From a virus, in the IMG/VR virus record IMGVR_UViG_3300038451_000147, positions 1-64,000 of that record: DNA of 64,000 bases. The stretch is one strand, 5' to 3'. Positions 39,501 through 46,599 of the stretch are shown here, piece after piece. The translations under genes were made by a program, and so were the position numbers. Each line of letters opens with the position of its first letter. Positions within the stretch are counted from its first letter, which is position 1. Below the pieces are notes generated by a model. The model saw only the letters and a list, made by a program, of their open reading frames with translations. It was not told where the DNA came from and made no database searches.

Positions 39501-39936
39501 AAAGTTGACCAAACCTCAAACCTAGTGTCGGATTGAGATACACTAAATAGGGATTGGTATTGGGTTGAAGAGGCGGTGGACTCTTCCCGGCTATCTGGAA
39601 AAGCCTTGTCGCAAGCATATACCATAGACTGTTGACCTGAAAGGTGGTCACAAGTTCTGCGTCTGAAACATCATATTCTGGATTCGTGGTCATCCCTCTG
39701 AATTTGAGAGTGTAAGTTCCATCAGAATTGACACGGTAGATGTAGATTTCTCTAGCCGAAACAATCTTCTGTATCCCTGCAAGAGTGATGGTCACGTTGT
39801 CCTCTGAAGGAGCGATGTTCCTTTGGAACACTAGATTAGTCACATTCGCAAGGACGATGGCCGAAGGGTTTACTGACCCATCTGGCATCAGATAGTCCGA
39901 GTCGTATGAAACGATGTAATTGATGGTGTTAGACAT
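36523..39936 (-). CDS. Large tail tip/hub protein, 1137 aa
   Basis: The N-terminus (LVFQRNIAPSEDNVTITLAG, KIVSAREIYIYRVNSDGT) resembles tail hub or baseplate proteins. The middle is beta-rich; then fibronectin type III-like repeats follow (SWPAVIDPTTGSAVTRYNVY, YWYLITAIDPDN, ITWPSVPYAQSYNVYRADGG) and a TTTAGTTATVLQDSGKAWTV module. Located directly after the tape measure gene, as tail-tip genes usually are. It probably forms the tail tip with adhesion domains at its C-terminus. Confidence 0.6.
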   Translation of the reverse strand: MSNTINYIVSYDSDYLMPDGSVNPSAIVLANVTNLVFQRNIAPSEDNVTITLAGIQKIVSAREIYIYRVNSDGTYTLKFRGMTTNPEYDVSDAELVTTFQVNSLWYMLATRLFQIAGKSPPPLQPNTNPYLVYLNPTLGLRFGQLWADILVTAFQTSYSTGHLPAFQLANFADNGYVNPTTHQTTFLNPDIMYFTDFDNIVVNDNLNVQYQNISATIDRLVTSALFNPSQNQPFLAEYRLDIGDFPYTIPPRPSGSLTDTFAPKLPTATVMLFDPVHSALGNGNNRTGIHLGDNSCNISAKLANDPTLLGSDPIYSPMAYVEFGVYNGYDPIDTIVFSEGDNIVSIKFTSDYISMNNSFVLTGGSFQGSDVVAIPIDNQRSIAEYGLKQTNQTLNNVVDQGEIQRYVGTSINFFQHPIPNIILKPDYVYASTHTMYPGDYILVNAPSLSGVIEDSNGNPLIGSYNPTGGLITAAFTARIKTIDITWSPDQGEDITLTLTFPVQNVPIEQWNAVHSFQEQGSYGGAMQFMYTTVNPASKTLLGRGRQAEGGAIHQGGGDFITNRATPFQLRCEDYEDSGTVYPDAEAQAIPVYAQSIPNTMNAIDTAGNPVKADDILLYQFGVEVDASNSSSANQITTLGVTASSAPNSVYLTVIQPDGMAIYDKVINLNQLADILSLISKSHASPPTLTSSAPFLTDDGGNANVSGKYMVVIRNTGAISWCPDPLFSTLPAASITGGTAPFPPEGSQYLYCPVDSYGNEFALSNYSISGYVATPGSHIFLSWPAVIDPTTGSAVTRYNVYRAVLGIADILTLNILQLIYLDFTATNSYEDNGTLGGDANTQPFVQSLDTSAPETPPGLNVVYDGTPVGAGSQLALGHQYWYLITAIDPDNNETALSQVCTPFNLPLSNTNTNTQPEPYNNSVPEGGTYTVAQTTGTTTAGTTATVLQDSGKAWTVNALVGFTLEYTSGPAIGEERTILSNTATSITTAAFSPAPNGSGDTYTLVSSEIVITWPSVPYAQSYNVYRADGGTSNTMPTSTSGTPLKATNYDLLVQGVMAPLQIVDDGLTYTLDTSTHPPVSYTISPANNAYTVYVNYSYQANPKFTKAIVNAQTANPNNAVVFDPTQQWVYQPHPYVSP

Positions 39937-40853
39937 CAGTATACACCCCTCTGTTTCTGTGAGGCCAACAGGGTCTTAGCCAAAGCATTCTCCACTTCCT
40001 GTCTCACTCTAGCCAAGTCTACGTTGCTTGTAGCGTGAATATGAATCTCAACATTAGATGCTCCGACTACTCCACCACCTGTTGCTCCTTTTGGAACCAC
40101 CGTCTCGCCAGCGTGAACTAGAGCAAGACCAGTTTTAGGAACGAAACCACCAGACTGGTAAATACCTGCAAATGCAACAGCAGGAAGAACTTTCTCTGCG
40201 ACTGAAACCAAACCACCTGCACCTTCCGCACCAGCAAGTCCGACTTGGGCGGTTGTCTCCGCTTCTGTCGTTGCAATAGCCCCAAGTTGGGCTACTCTTA
40301 AAGCCGACAGAGCCACTACAAATGTATCCACTGTGGTTGCTATCTCTGTAAAGGCCGTCATAATCTTGGCCGCATTACTGAAACTCGCTGTCACATACGC
40401 ATTTGCGGCAACCATCTCATTCACCTTGCTCTGCTTGTAGAGAGCACCAACATAATTTGCGGCCACAGTTGCCCTTGTTGCCTCTTCTGAACCTTTACCA
40501 TAGACTTGGGTAGCAACAGACTGCAAAGCAATTCCCTGTGTGTAGACATTCTGAGCGCGAATCATCTTGATTTGAGCATTATACAAGTCAACCAATTCAT
40601 TGATATTGCCAGCCGCCAAATCTGCCAAAGCCGCAAAAGAAGAGTTCCATGCTGACATAACAGTAGAGAACGTCTTGACTCCTTGGATACCTATAGACAT
40701 AGCCGCAGACATCCCGGCTTGTGCTTCTGCTTCTTCTTTTATTGCTGATGTTAGTTGCTTTGAAACATCATAGCCTTCTGCCATTGCTATCCGTAAATCG
40801 CCTACACCTTCAGCAAGTTCAAGAATATCCTTCTTACTCATCACCGTTGCCAT
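39936..40853 (-). CDS. Tape measure-like protein, short
   Basis: 305 aa. Helical, Ala-rich body (AVMSAWNSSFAALADLAAGN) with the C-terminal signature GGFVPKTGLALVHAGETVVP, which is typical of tape measure proteins. It follows the gpG/gpGT locus, as expected. By the usual 0.15 nm per residue it would specify a tail of only about 45 nm. TATA-like CTTATAAGG at 40859-40867 is 6 bases from the first ATG and about 20 from a second (MSKKDIL), which may be the true start. Confidence 0.65.
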   Translation of the reverse strand: MATVMSKKDILELAEGVGDLRIAMAEGYDVSKQLTSAIKEEAEAQAGMSAAMSIGIQGVKTFSTVMSAWNSSFAALADLAAGNINELVDLYNAQIKMIRAQNVYTQGIALQSVATQVYGKGSEEATRATVAANYVGALYKQSKVNEMVAANAYVTASFSNAAKIMTAFTEIATTVDTFVVALSALRVAQLGAIATTEAETTAQVGLAGAEGAGGLVSVAEKVLPAVAFAGIYQSGGFVPKTGLALVHAGETVVPKGATGGGVVGASNVEIHIHATSNVDLARVRQEVENALAKTLLASQKQRGVY

Positions 40854-40867
40854 ACTATCTTATAAGG

Positions 40868-41427
40868 CTACGTCTGGGTTAATAAGGTTGTCGGACTTGT
40901 CAGAATTTGCTCTCTTTGATGCTTCTTCTCAAGTCTCTTCCTTTCAGCTTCGACAACGAACCTATAGGCTAGAAGCAGTTCTCTTATCTCAAGAGCCGTC
41001 ATTTTAAGGGCTTCCTCTCTGGGAATGCCCAAAAGGTCTTGAAGCGTCTTCAGAACAGCATACTTGTCATACTTACCAAGTATGGTTTTGACTTCGTTTA
41101 GAGTCTCTTCGTCTTTGGTGTTGGTGACTCCTGTGACGGTGAGTTCTTTAAGAGTGATAAAAAACTGGTTTCATAGACGTTGAATCTCTGTAGTTCAACC
41201 CAAAGATGGAGAACCGTTTCTTTGTCTACCGCTTTCACAGCCTCTATAGACTCGAACTTAGGCTCGACTGTCCCATAGAAGACCATAATGGCTTGCTGTT
41301 CCACAAGTTTGTCCTTGTTAGACGCGATAAGCCTATCTACAAGACTGCCCTCTTCAAGATTGAAGCGTTTGATGGTATACTTCGTGCCTCTAACTGTTAC
41401 TTGCTTGGTTTCAGTAGTCACAAGCAT
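40868..41427 (-). CDS. gpGT-like tail assembly chaperone, -1 frameshift product
   Basis: The minus-strand frame of 41098-41427 contains the slippery heptamer T TTT TTA at 41164-41158. A -1 shift there enters a frame that is open for 96 codons to TAG 40870-40868 and has no early start codon of its own. The extension begins ITLKELTVTGVTNTKDEETL and continues with a helical region (LLAYRFVVEAERKRLEKKHQ). Total about 186 aa. This is the G/GT arrangement of tail assembly chaperones that load the tape measure protein, encoded next. Confidence 0.75.
41098..41427 (-). CDS. gpG-like tail assembly chaperone
   Basis: 109 aa. MLVTTETKQVTVRGTKYTIK then a helical body (LWVELQRFNVYETSFLSLLK). The unshifted product of the frameshift locus, ending shortly after the slippery site. 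Upstream is a membrane protein, then the tail tube, giving the canonical tube-chaperone-tape measure order. Confidence 0.65.
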   Translation of the reverse strand: MLVTTETKQVTVRGTKYTIKRFNLEEGSLVDRLIASNKDKLVEQQAIMVFYGTVEPKFESIEAVKAVDKETVLHLWVELQRFNVYETSFLSLLKNSPSQESPTPKTKRL

Positions 41428-41442
41428 TAGAAGGGTAAGAGA

Positions 41443-41452
41443 CTATATAAAG
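41443..41452 (-). promoter_or_regulatory. TATA box for the chaperone-tape measure unit
   Basis: Minus-strand AATCTTTATATAGTC, about 16-25 bases before ATG 41427. Confidence 0.55.
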
Positions 41453-41453
41453 A

Positions 41454-41774
41454 TTACTGGCCGAGTATCCTTCTTTCGTTCTCATCCAGTCGGTGTCTGA
41501 GGTCTTGGGCTTGCTCCTGATTCCTGAGATTCATGACCTCACTAGCGGCAGTTCCATACACGACATTCGGGTAAGGAGCGTCTCTAAGAATCCCTTGGAC
41601 ATCCGCGCCATTGAGGTTAACACCCCAAAGAGCGGCCACAACCCCTGTTAAGAACATCACTCCCATACTATCAGCGAATGCCGATGCCATGTCTAACCCT
41701 AGCAGAGAAAGCCCTGCAAACGACCCTATGAGTGCCAGTATCATAAGCCCCAAGATTCCCTTTTGTCCTATCAT
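41454..41774 (-). CDS. Membrane protein with charged C-terminal tail, 106 aa
   Basis: Two or three hydrophobic segments (GILGLMILALIGSFAGLSLL, MGVMFLTGVVAALWGVNLNG) followed by a basic/acidic coiled tail (EQAQDLRHRLDENERRILGQ). Unusual in the middle of a tail gene cluster. Confidence 0.55.
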   Translation of the reverse strand: MIGQKGILGLMILALIGSFAGLSLLGLDMASAFADSMGVMFLTGVVAALWGVNLNGADVQGILRDAPYPNVVYGTAASEVMNLRNQEQAQDLRHRLDENERRILGQ

Positions 41775-41796
41775 ACCTTGTGGATAGTCTGTAACC

Positions 41797-41804
41797 TTTA
41801 TAAA
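41797..41804 (-). promoter_or_regulatory. TATA box for gene 41454-41774
   Basis: Minus-strand GGTTTATAAAGG, 23 bases before ATG 41774. Confidence 0.65.
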
Positions 41805-41824
41805 CCTTTCTGGCTAACCGTCAA

Positions 41825-43048
41825 CTAGATAGTCTTCACGGCGGCTCCGGTGGCAGTCCAAGGCAGGTCTACGGCAACCCTGTCTGCAATTGGAAGGGTG
41901 AGGTCTATCTTGGGTAGCACCGCACCTGTGTAGTCTATTGCGACAGTGTAAGTCGGAGAAGTGGCACTTGGCAGACCTTCTTTCCCAAGGATGATACGAA
42001 TGGTCTGTTGGGCTAGACCGGACAGAGTGGTATCAAAATCAACAACATACACATCACCACTAGCATCTGGCGCAGGACTGAATGCGGCTGTCGTTATTGA
42101 GTGTGCGCCATTTGCTGTGATTGTCTGTTGTAAACCAGCCGCAGGGCCAGTAATGTAAGTCAGTATACCACCAATCAAAGCACTAGCAACGAAAGTCTGG
42201 GTAGTGTCGGCCAGCACTGTTGATGTAGTGCCAGTTGTAGTTGTGCTTTGAAGATTAGGAACGTAGCCCTCATAAGTCACATCAGAAAGGGTGGCAAAGG
42301 TGGCCGTCATATCACCATCGGCCTTGCGCGTCAGTGTAGGCATACTTCTGATGACATCTGTGCCAAACTGAGGCACACGCGACAGGTTGTTGGTGATAGT
42401 GCCAGTGAAGGTCAAGGTTTGTGGTGCAACGGTTGGCGAAGACTGTTGGTTAAATATGACGCTCTCTTGGGAGAAGTAGAACGGGACGTTGCCGGGGTCG
42501 CTTGGGAAGGTCACATAGGCAGGAAGCACTCGCATGATGTTTTGACACCAGTAGTCTACTCTAACCTCAAGTGCGGCATTCGTCTTGCCACTGATTGTCA
42601 CAGTGTTGGCAATTGCTCCTGTGACAGTGTAGACAGCACCAGTGTCGAAGTCCTTGATGATGAAAGCGTGGGAGATACCAGTCACAGGTGGTGAAAGAGA
42701 CCCGCCAGCCGGAGTTCCGATAGCGTTAATCATGTCCCACAAGATGCCTTGTGTATGGTCTCCACTTGTCCCACCACCAATGTTCTGTGGCCAGTAGGTT
42801 ATCGTGAACTCCACGTTTCGTTGGCCTTTCAAAAGATAGGCCGGGAAGGAAGTGCTACCGTCCATCCTGTAAACAAAGATGGGTTGCTTGTCTACCGTTC
42901 CTCTCATCTGTTGCACCGCGCCAACCCAATTGTATGCCTTTGGTGTGTTTATAGTTCCCGCAGGAGCCATACCATAATCTACCTCTGCAAGCCACCCTAC
43001 GGCGGCTCTCCATCCTGCCGCTACAAGCGGGAATGTGGTAACGCTCAT
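41825..43048 (-). CDS. Major tail tube protein-like, with inserted module
   Basis: 407 aa. N-terminal AGWRAAVGWLAEVDYGMAPA and later strands (RNVEFTITYWPQN, RADGDMTATFATLSDVTYEG-like) are typical of siphovirus tail tube proteins. A TTTTGTTSTVLADTTQTFVA module of about 65 residues (around 42030-42250) is inserted late, as in the two tail proteins at 34991 and 36523; it is known as a surface-exposed add-on in phage tail proteins. The gene is directly upstream of the chaperone and tape measure genes. Confidence 0.6.
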   Translation of the reverse strand: MSVTTFPLVAAGWRAAVGWLAEVDYGMAPAGTINTPKAYNWVGAVQQMRGTVDKQPIFVYRMDGSTSFPAYLLKGQRNVEFTITYWPQNIGGGTSGDHTQGILWDMINAIGTPAGGSLSPPVTGISHAFIIKDFDTGAVYTVTGAIANTVTISGKTNAALEVRVDYWCQNIMRVLPAYVTFPSDPGNVPFYFSQESVIFNQQSSPTVAPQTLTFTGTITNNLSRVPQFGTDVIRSMPTLTRKADGDMTATFATLSDVTYEGYVPNLQSTTTTGTTSTVLADTTQTFVASALIGGILTYITGPAAGLQQTITANGAHSITTAAFSPAPDASGDVYVVDFDTTLSGLAQQTIRIILGKEGLPSATSPTYTVAIDYTGAVLPKIDLTLPIADRVAVDLPWTATGAAVKTI

Positions 43049-43088
43049 GACAAGGAGATTAATGTGCTAGGAGTATTTAAGGGTGTTG

Positions 43089-43541
43089 TCACAGAACGCA
43101 GGACATGAGCCAACCGTCCTCTTCAGGATTCGTGTAGTATTGAGGTATCTTCATATTGATGAAATAGCCGAGTTTCTCATACATACGGATGGCCGCCTCA
43201 TTGCTCTTCCGAACCTGAAGACAAGCCATAGGGATGTTCCTCTCTCTCATAGCTCTGTGAGCCTCATACATCAGTTTACACCCTATCTCTTGGCCCTTGT
43301 GCGCGGGGTCTACTGCGACAGAGATGACCAGACCCATACGAATGTAGTTAACTGTTTCCTCTCTACACATGACATAGCCTATCACCTTCCCATCCAATTT
43401 GGCCACATAGAACATATCCCCGAACTGGTTAAGATGATGCGTCCAGAAGGATGGCACATAGATTTCGGGCATACTGGCCGCATTGAGAGCCATCATAGCA
43501 GGAAGGTCTGTCCTAAGAGGGTGCTGGATTATGAGACTCAT
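43089..43541 (-). CDS. GNAT acetyltransferase, RimI/Ard1-like
   Basis: 150 aa, one GNAT domain. Motif A is VISVAVDPAHKGQEIGCKLM; the acetyl-CoA loop normally reads R-x-x-G-x-G, here K-G-Q-E-I-G. Motif B is LQVRKSNEAAIRMYEKLGYF as in N-terminal acetyltransferases. It may acetylate host or viral protein N-termini. ATGA overlap with the XPF gene. Confidence 0.75.
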   Translation of the reverse strand: MSLIIQHPLRTDLPAMMALNAASMPEIYVPSFWTHHLNQFGDMFYVAKLDGKVIGYVMCREETVNYIRMGLVISVAVDPAHKGQEIGCKLMYEAHRAMRERNIPMACLQVRKSNEAAIRMYEKLGYFINMKIPQYYTNPEEDGWLMSCVL

Positions 43542-44242
43542 GAAAATAGCACCTGAAATATCTCAGTGGCTTTGGCCTCTCCAATACGTCTTCCAGATTG
43601 AAGTTTAAGAGTGGAAAGCATAAAGATAACATCTTCTTTGGAATATTGTAGTTTCCAATACAGACATATCTCATAGAAGCGTTGTCGAAGTGCTTTACCT
43701 GTTTCATGTCCAAAAGCGTCAAGAAGATATTCACGTTTCTTCTCTACAGACCAATCCCTACGGAAGCCCCTTCGCTCTGGGAACTCCTTCTTCTCCTTCG
43801 GCTTGCCCAACTTGAAGTTCTGATGAGTGAGATAGAGAGCCGTGTCTGCCTTGTCCATAGTGATAACAAGACCAACACCAAAAGCCCGGAACGCTGTAAG
43901 AGCCTCATAGAAGGACACCTTTCTCTCTGGATGGGCCACAAAGTAGTCGTCAAGACGCATCCACTTCTTGATAGTCCAGTCGTAGAATCCTAACCCTTCC
44001 AGAATGACGAAAGGCTCGTAAGCGTTCTTGTTGTTCGAGAGGTCTTTCAGTTGCTCGAAGATGCGGCCATCGTGAACAGATGCAAGAAAGTCCTTCAGTT
44101 CCTTCCTCTCATACATCCTGCTCTTCTCCACACCCTGAATGACGTTATCCGTTCCAATCTCTTCGGCCTTAACTATAACGACATCGGGCGGGAGCAAGCC
44201 CTTCAGAGTTTCGGCCTCTTGCTTGTTGATATACCAGACCAA
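43538..44242 (-). CDS. XPF/ERCC4-type structure-specific nuclease
   Basis: 234 aa. The ERCC4 signature is YERKELKDFLASVHDGRIFE (ERKxxxDFxxS) near residues 44-63, with preceding acidic Asp in VEKSRMY. A C-terminal helical region (LQSGRRIGEAKATEIFQVLF) resembles an HhH pair. Cleaves branched DNA, e.g. stalled forks or recombination intermediates before packaging. Uses a TTG start at 44242 four bases after the upstream stop. Confidence 0.75.
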   Translation of the reverse strand: MVWYINKQEAETLKGLLPPDVVIVKAEEIGTDNVIQGVEKSRMYERKELKDFLASVHDGRIFEQLKDLSNNKNAYEPFVILEGLGFYDWTIKKWMRLDDYFVAHPERKVSFYEALTAFRAFGVGLVITMDKADTALYLTHQNFKLGKPKEKKEFPERRGFRRDWSVEKKREYLLDAFGHETGKALRQRFYEICLYWKLQYSKEDVIFMLSTLKLQSGRRIGEAKATEIFQVLFS

Positions 44243-44245
44243 GGA

Positions 44246-44470
44246 CTATCCCTTGCTCCTCTGCCTTAATAAAGATTTTAACTGTTTGAGGGTAGTGTCC
44301 TTGTCCCAACTCACGTTCCTTTTGATGGCTTTGTCATAACACATCTCACCCATTGGGAACGACATTCCAGTGACGCTCAGTGTGGCCAATTCCTTGCCGT
44401 TACAGAAAGCACAGAGTTTGCTGTCGAACTCTGGCACATTGCTCAACGGATTAGATGTTCCTTTCGTCAT
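44246..44470 (-). CDS. Unknown 74-aa protein with CxxC
   Basis: ATG 44470 (MTKGTSNPLS) overlaps the upstream TGA as ATGA. One CAFCNGKEL knuckle and a basic tail (LKQLKSLLRQRSKG). Heads into the XPF gene. Confidence 0.55.
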   Translation of the reverse strand: MTKGTSNPLSNVPEFDSKLCAFCNGKELATLSVTGMSFPMGEMCYDKAIKRNVSWDKDTTLKQLKSLLRQRSKG

Positions 44471-44631
44471 GATGACGCTAACCTTGTCCAAGTAGGATGA
44501 AGACACCAAATACACTCCTTGAGAAGTATATAGCGATTGGGTTCTCCATACATAGGTCTTACCTTTATCTCTGAACTCTGATGCAGTCCCAGATGGCAGA
44601 GATAGTTTATGTGGAGTTGAGCCTTATCCAT
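44467..44631 (-). CDS. 54-aa Cys/His protein
   Basis: MDKAQLHINYLCHLGLHQSS then LLKECIWCLHPTWTRL. Metal-binding candidate. Its start is supported by a full promoter: TTTATAAA 23 bases upstream and ACAAGGGGTATGGC before ATG 44631. Confidence 0.6.
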   Translation of the reverse strand: MDKAQLHINYLCHLGLHQSSEIKVRPMYGEPNRYILLKECIWCLHPTWTRLASS

Positions 44632-44653
44632 GCCATACCCCTTGTCCACAACC

Positions 44654-44661
44654 TTTATAAA
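44654..44661. promoter_or_regulatory. Palindromic TATA box shared by divergent genes
   Basis: TTTATAAA lies exactly 23 bases from ATG 44684 (+) and 23 bases from ATG 44631 (-). No other TATA-like sequence occurs in the 52-base gap, so one symmetric box probably serves both directions. Confidence 0.65.
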
Positions 44662-44683
44662 CCTTCCTGCCATTGGGTTGACT

Positions 44684-44830
44684 ATGGCCAAAAAGAAGCA
44701 GTATACGCTGGCAGACTTCCCAGAACTTCGAGAGTATGTCACTGAGCAGATACGGCTTCATGAGGCGGCTCGGAAGGTTTCTCTTCATCCTCAAGAGTCT
44801 CAAGGACAGCAATCCAGTCTAGAAATGTGA
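44684..44830 (+). CDS. Unknown 48-aa helical protein
   Basis: MAKKKQYTLADFPELREYVT, then basic and Gln-rich. Starts 23 bases from the shared box. Its 3' two-thirds overlaps the minus gene 44739-44972 antisense. Confidence 0.5.
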   Translation: MAKKKQYTLADFPELREYVTEQIRLHEAARKVSLHPQESQGQQSSLEM

Positions 44831-44972
44831 TGCTTCCGTCTGCTTCGGTTCGATAGTAGGGCGGTTCACCAAGCGAGAACGGTAAGAAAGTCAGTTCGCC
44901 TTTGGCCTCTATCCCTTCCTCTGGGATGTCACAAATGAGTCCGTAATAGACCACCTTTACTGCCTTTCCCAT
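44739..44972 (-). CDS. Unknown 77-aa acidic protein
   Basis: MGKAVKVVYYGLICDIPEEG, beta-rich then acidic (LETLEDEEKPSEPPHEAVSA). Has its own promoter (GTTTATATAGG) 22 bases upstream. Overlaps 44684-44830 by 92 bases in antisense. Confidence 0.55.
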   Translation of the reverse strand: MGKAVKVVYYGLICDIPEEGIEAKGELTFLPFSLGEPPYYRTEADGSITFLDWIAVLETLEDEEKPSEPPHEAVSAQ

Positions 44973-44977
44973 GAATG

Positions 44978-45004
44978 CTTATTAAGCACACAACCTATAT
45001 AAAC
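44978..45004. promoter_or_regulatory. Interleaved divergent TATA boxes
   Basis: CTTATTAAG (44978-44986) lies 25 bases before the terminase ATG (45011); CCTATATAAAC (44994-45004), read on the minus strand as GTTTATATAGG, lies 22 bases before ATG 44972. Each box lies within the other's transcript. Confidence 0.55.
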
Positions 45005-45010
45005 ATTGCA

Positions 45011-46564
45011 ATGAGTAGTTCCAATGAGCGTCTTCTGAAGAGTCTGGAACAGGAGTTCGACAAAATTAAGGCGAAGGAACCCAAAGACGTTACTCTAGAC
45101 CTCAGTGACCCTATGACATTTGTTGAGAACTACGTCAAACTTCCAGAGAAAGCTCCACCAGAGCAGAAGACTTGGTTCGAGCAACGGCCTTGGCTTTCAG
45201 AAATCTACAGAGATGGGAACAAGAGAATTGTTATAGTGAAGGGCCGACAGATGGAAGTCTCCGAGTATGCCGTGAATATGCTGTTCTATTGGGCCGCAAA
45301 ATGGCCGGGGAAGTATATCTACGCCTCTTCGTCAGGTGACAAGGCAGATGTCTTCAGCCATGACCGCTACCAGAAGCAACTCTCTCGAAGCCCTACGCTC
45401 CAAGCCCTTGTGCGAGACGAAGCCGTTAGAAGGGTGCAATATGCGAAGTCCGAAGTCTACTTTATGACAGCCTATGAAGACACCAAGACTCTGAGAAGCA
45501 TTGACGCTGATGGCATCATCCTTGATGAGTTCCAAGACTACAGGGCCAACGCCATCCCCATCGCTGAAGAGGGTCTGGCTCACAGTCAACTCAAGAGGCT
45601 TTGGGTGATAGGAACTCCCTATCTCACAGGAACCAACTTCTCTAGTAAGTGGGACGAAAGCACAAAGAAGGAGTGGAACAAAGAGAAACAGATGTGGGAA
45701 GTAACCAACCCTAAGTCAGATGGGATGTGGCAAGGCTATCACATCAGTCAGGAGATGGCAGTAGGGGTATGGCTTACCCCAGAGGAGTTCGAGTATAGGA
45801 GAGCACACAAGCCAGCACAGGAGTTTGCGAATGAGTGTCTAGGATTATTCTATGCTGGACTCGGAAGACCGACAGACTACGGTTACATGAGTTCACTCTT
45901 CAGCCCGTCTTTAATGAAGGGCCAATTCGGAAAGGGTGAACTTCTGATTTCGGGTATAGATTGGGGTATCTCCAAGTCTAATACGGTCTTCTACTTGATT
46001 CGACCAAGACTTCTAGAGTTGCCAGACCTCTATACAATAGACACTCTTTATGTTGAAAAGGTAGACAATCCAGATATAACCAAACAGATTGCAAGAATCG
46101 CGCAACTCCTCACTACCTTTCCCACTGTAATCAATGTGCTAGACTACGGCACTGGTTTCGTGCAAAATCAGGAACTCTACAAACAGTTCGGAAACCGAGT
46201 GATACAGATAGAATTAGGCAGTGGAAAACTAGGCAAGCCCATAACGGTAGAGCAAACCGCCTTTGGCCCGATAGCCAAAGTCAACAGAACGTGGGCTATA
46301 GACACGGCTATGGATTACGTCACTAGACCAGACAGATTCAGATTTTACAACGAGACAGACAAAGGCACAAAGGACTGGATTATCAGAGACTTTTTGGCTG
46401 AATACCCTGAAACGAGCAAAACCACCGAAAAGAAGATTTGGATTCACAGTTCCGATGCCACAGACGACTGCCTCATCGCCTTCGTGAATGCTATGATTGG
46501 CTTCCAACTTCAGAAGTCGGCTAGTATGCCGGAGCGCGTGGAAGATATGATTAGTTTCGTGTGA
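45011..46564 (+). CDS. terL: Large terminase subunit (TerL)
   Basis: 517 aa. Packages DNA into the head. The ATPase shows IVIVKGRQMEVSEYA where Walker A normally reads GRQxGKT, i.e. without the P-loop Lys; Walker B is IDADGIILDEFQDY; motif III WVIGTPYLTG. The nuclease has Asp in ISGIDWGISKSNT, INVLDYGTGF and ATDDCLIAFV, the RNase H-like triad. ATG 45011 (MSSSNERL) fits promoter spacing better than ATG 44975. Confidence 0.85.
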   Translation: MSSSNERLLKSLEQEFDKIKAKEPKDVTLDLSDPMTFVENYVKLPEKAPPEQKTWFEQRPWLSEIYRDGNKRIVIVKGRQMEVSEYAVNMLFYWAAKWPGKYIYASSSGDKADVFSHDRYQKQLSRSPTLQALVRDEAVRRVQYAKSEVYFMTAYEDTKTLRSIDADGIILDEFQDYRANAIPIAEEGLAHSQLKRLWVIGTPYLTGTNFSSKWDESTKKEWNKEKQMWEVTNPKSDGMWQGYHISQEMAVGVWLTPEEFEYRRAHKPAQEFANECLGLFYAGLGRPTDYGYMSSLFSPSLMKGQFGKGELLISGIDWGISKSNTVFYLIRPRLLELPDLYTIDTLYVEKVDNPDITKQIARIAQLLTTFPTVINVLDYGTGFVQNQELYKQFGNRVIQIELGSGKLGKPITVEQTAFGPIAKVNRTWAIDTAMDYVTRPDRFRFYNETDKGTKDWIIRDFLAEYPETSKTTEKKIWIHSSDATDDCLIAFVNAMIGFQLQKSASMPERVEDMISFV

Positions 46565-46568
46565 AGGG

Positions 46569-46577
46569 CTTAAATAG
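46569..46577 (+). promoter_or_regulatory. TATA box for gene at 46600
   Basis: GGGCTTAAATAGAGG, 23 bases before ATG 46600; a second CTTATAAAC sits 5 bases from the start. Confidence 0.55.
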
Positions 46578-46599
46578 AGGAACTTCCTTATAAACTGTG

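Noticed and set aside
42248-42694. 148-codon plus-strand frame
   Set aside because: Antisense to the tail tube gene; no promoter and no neighbours in that direction.
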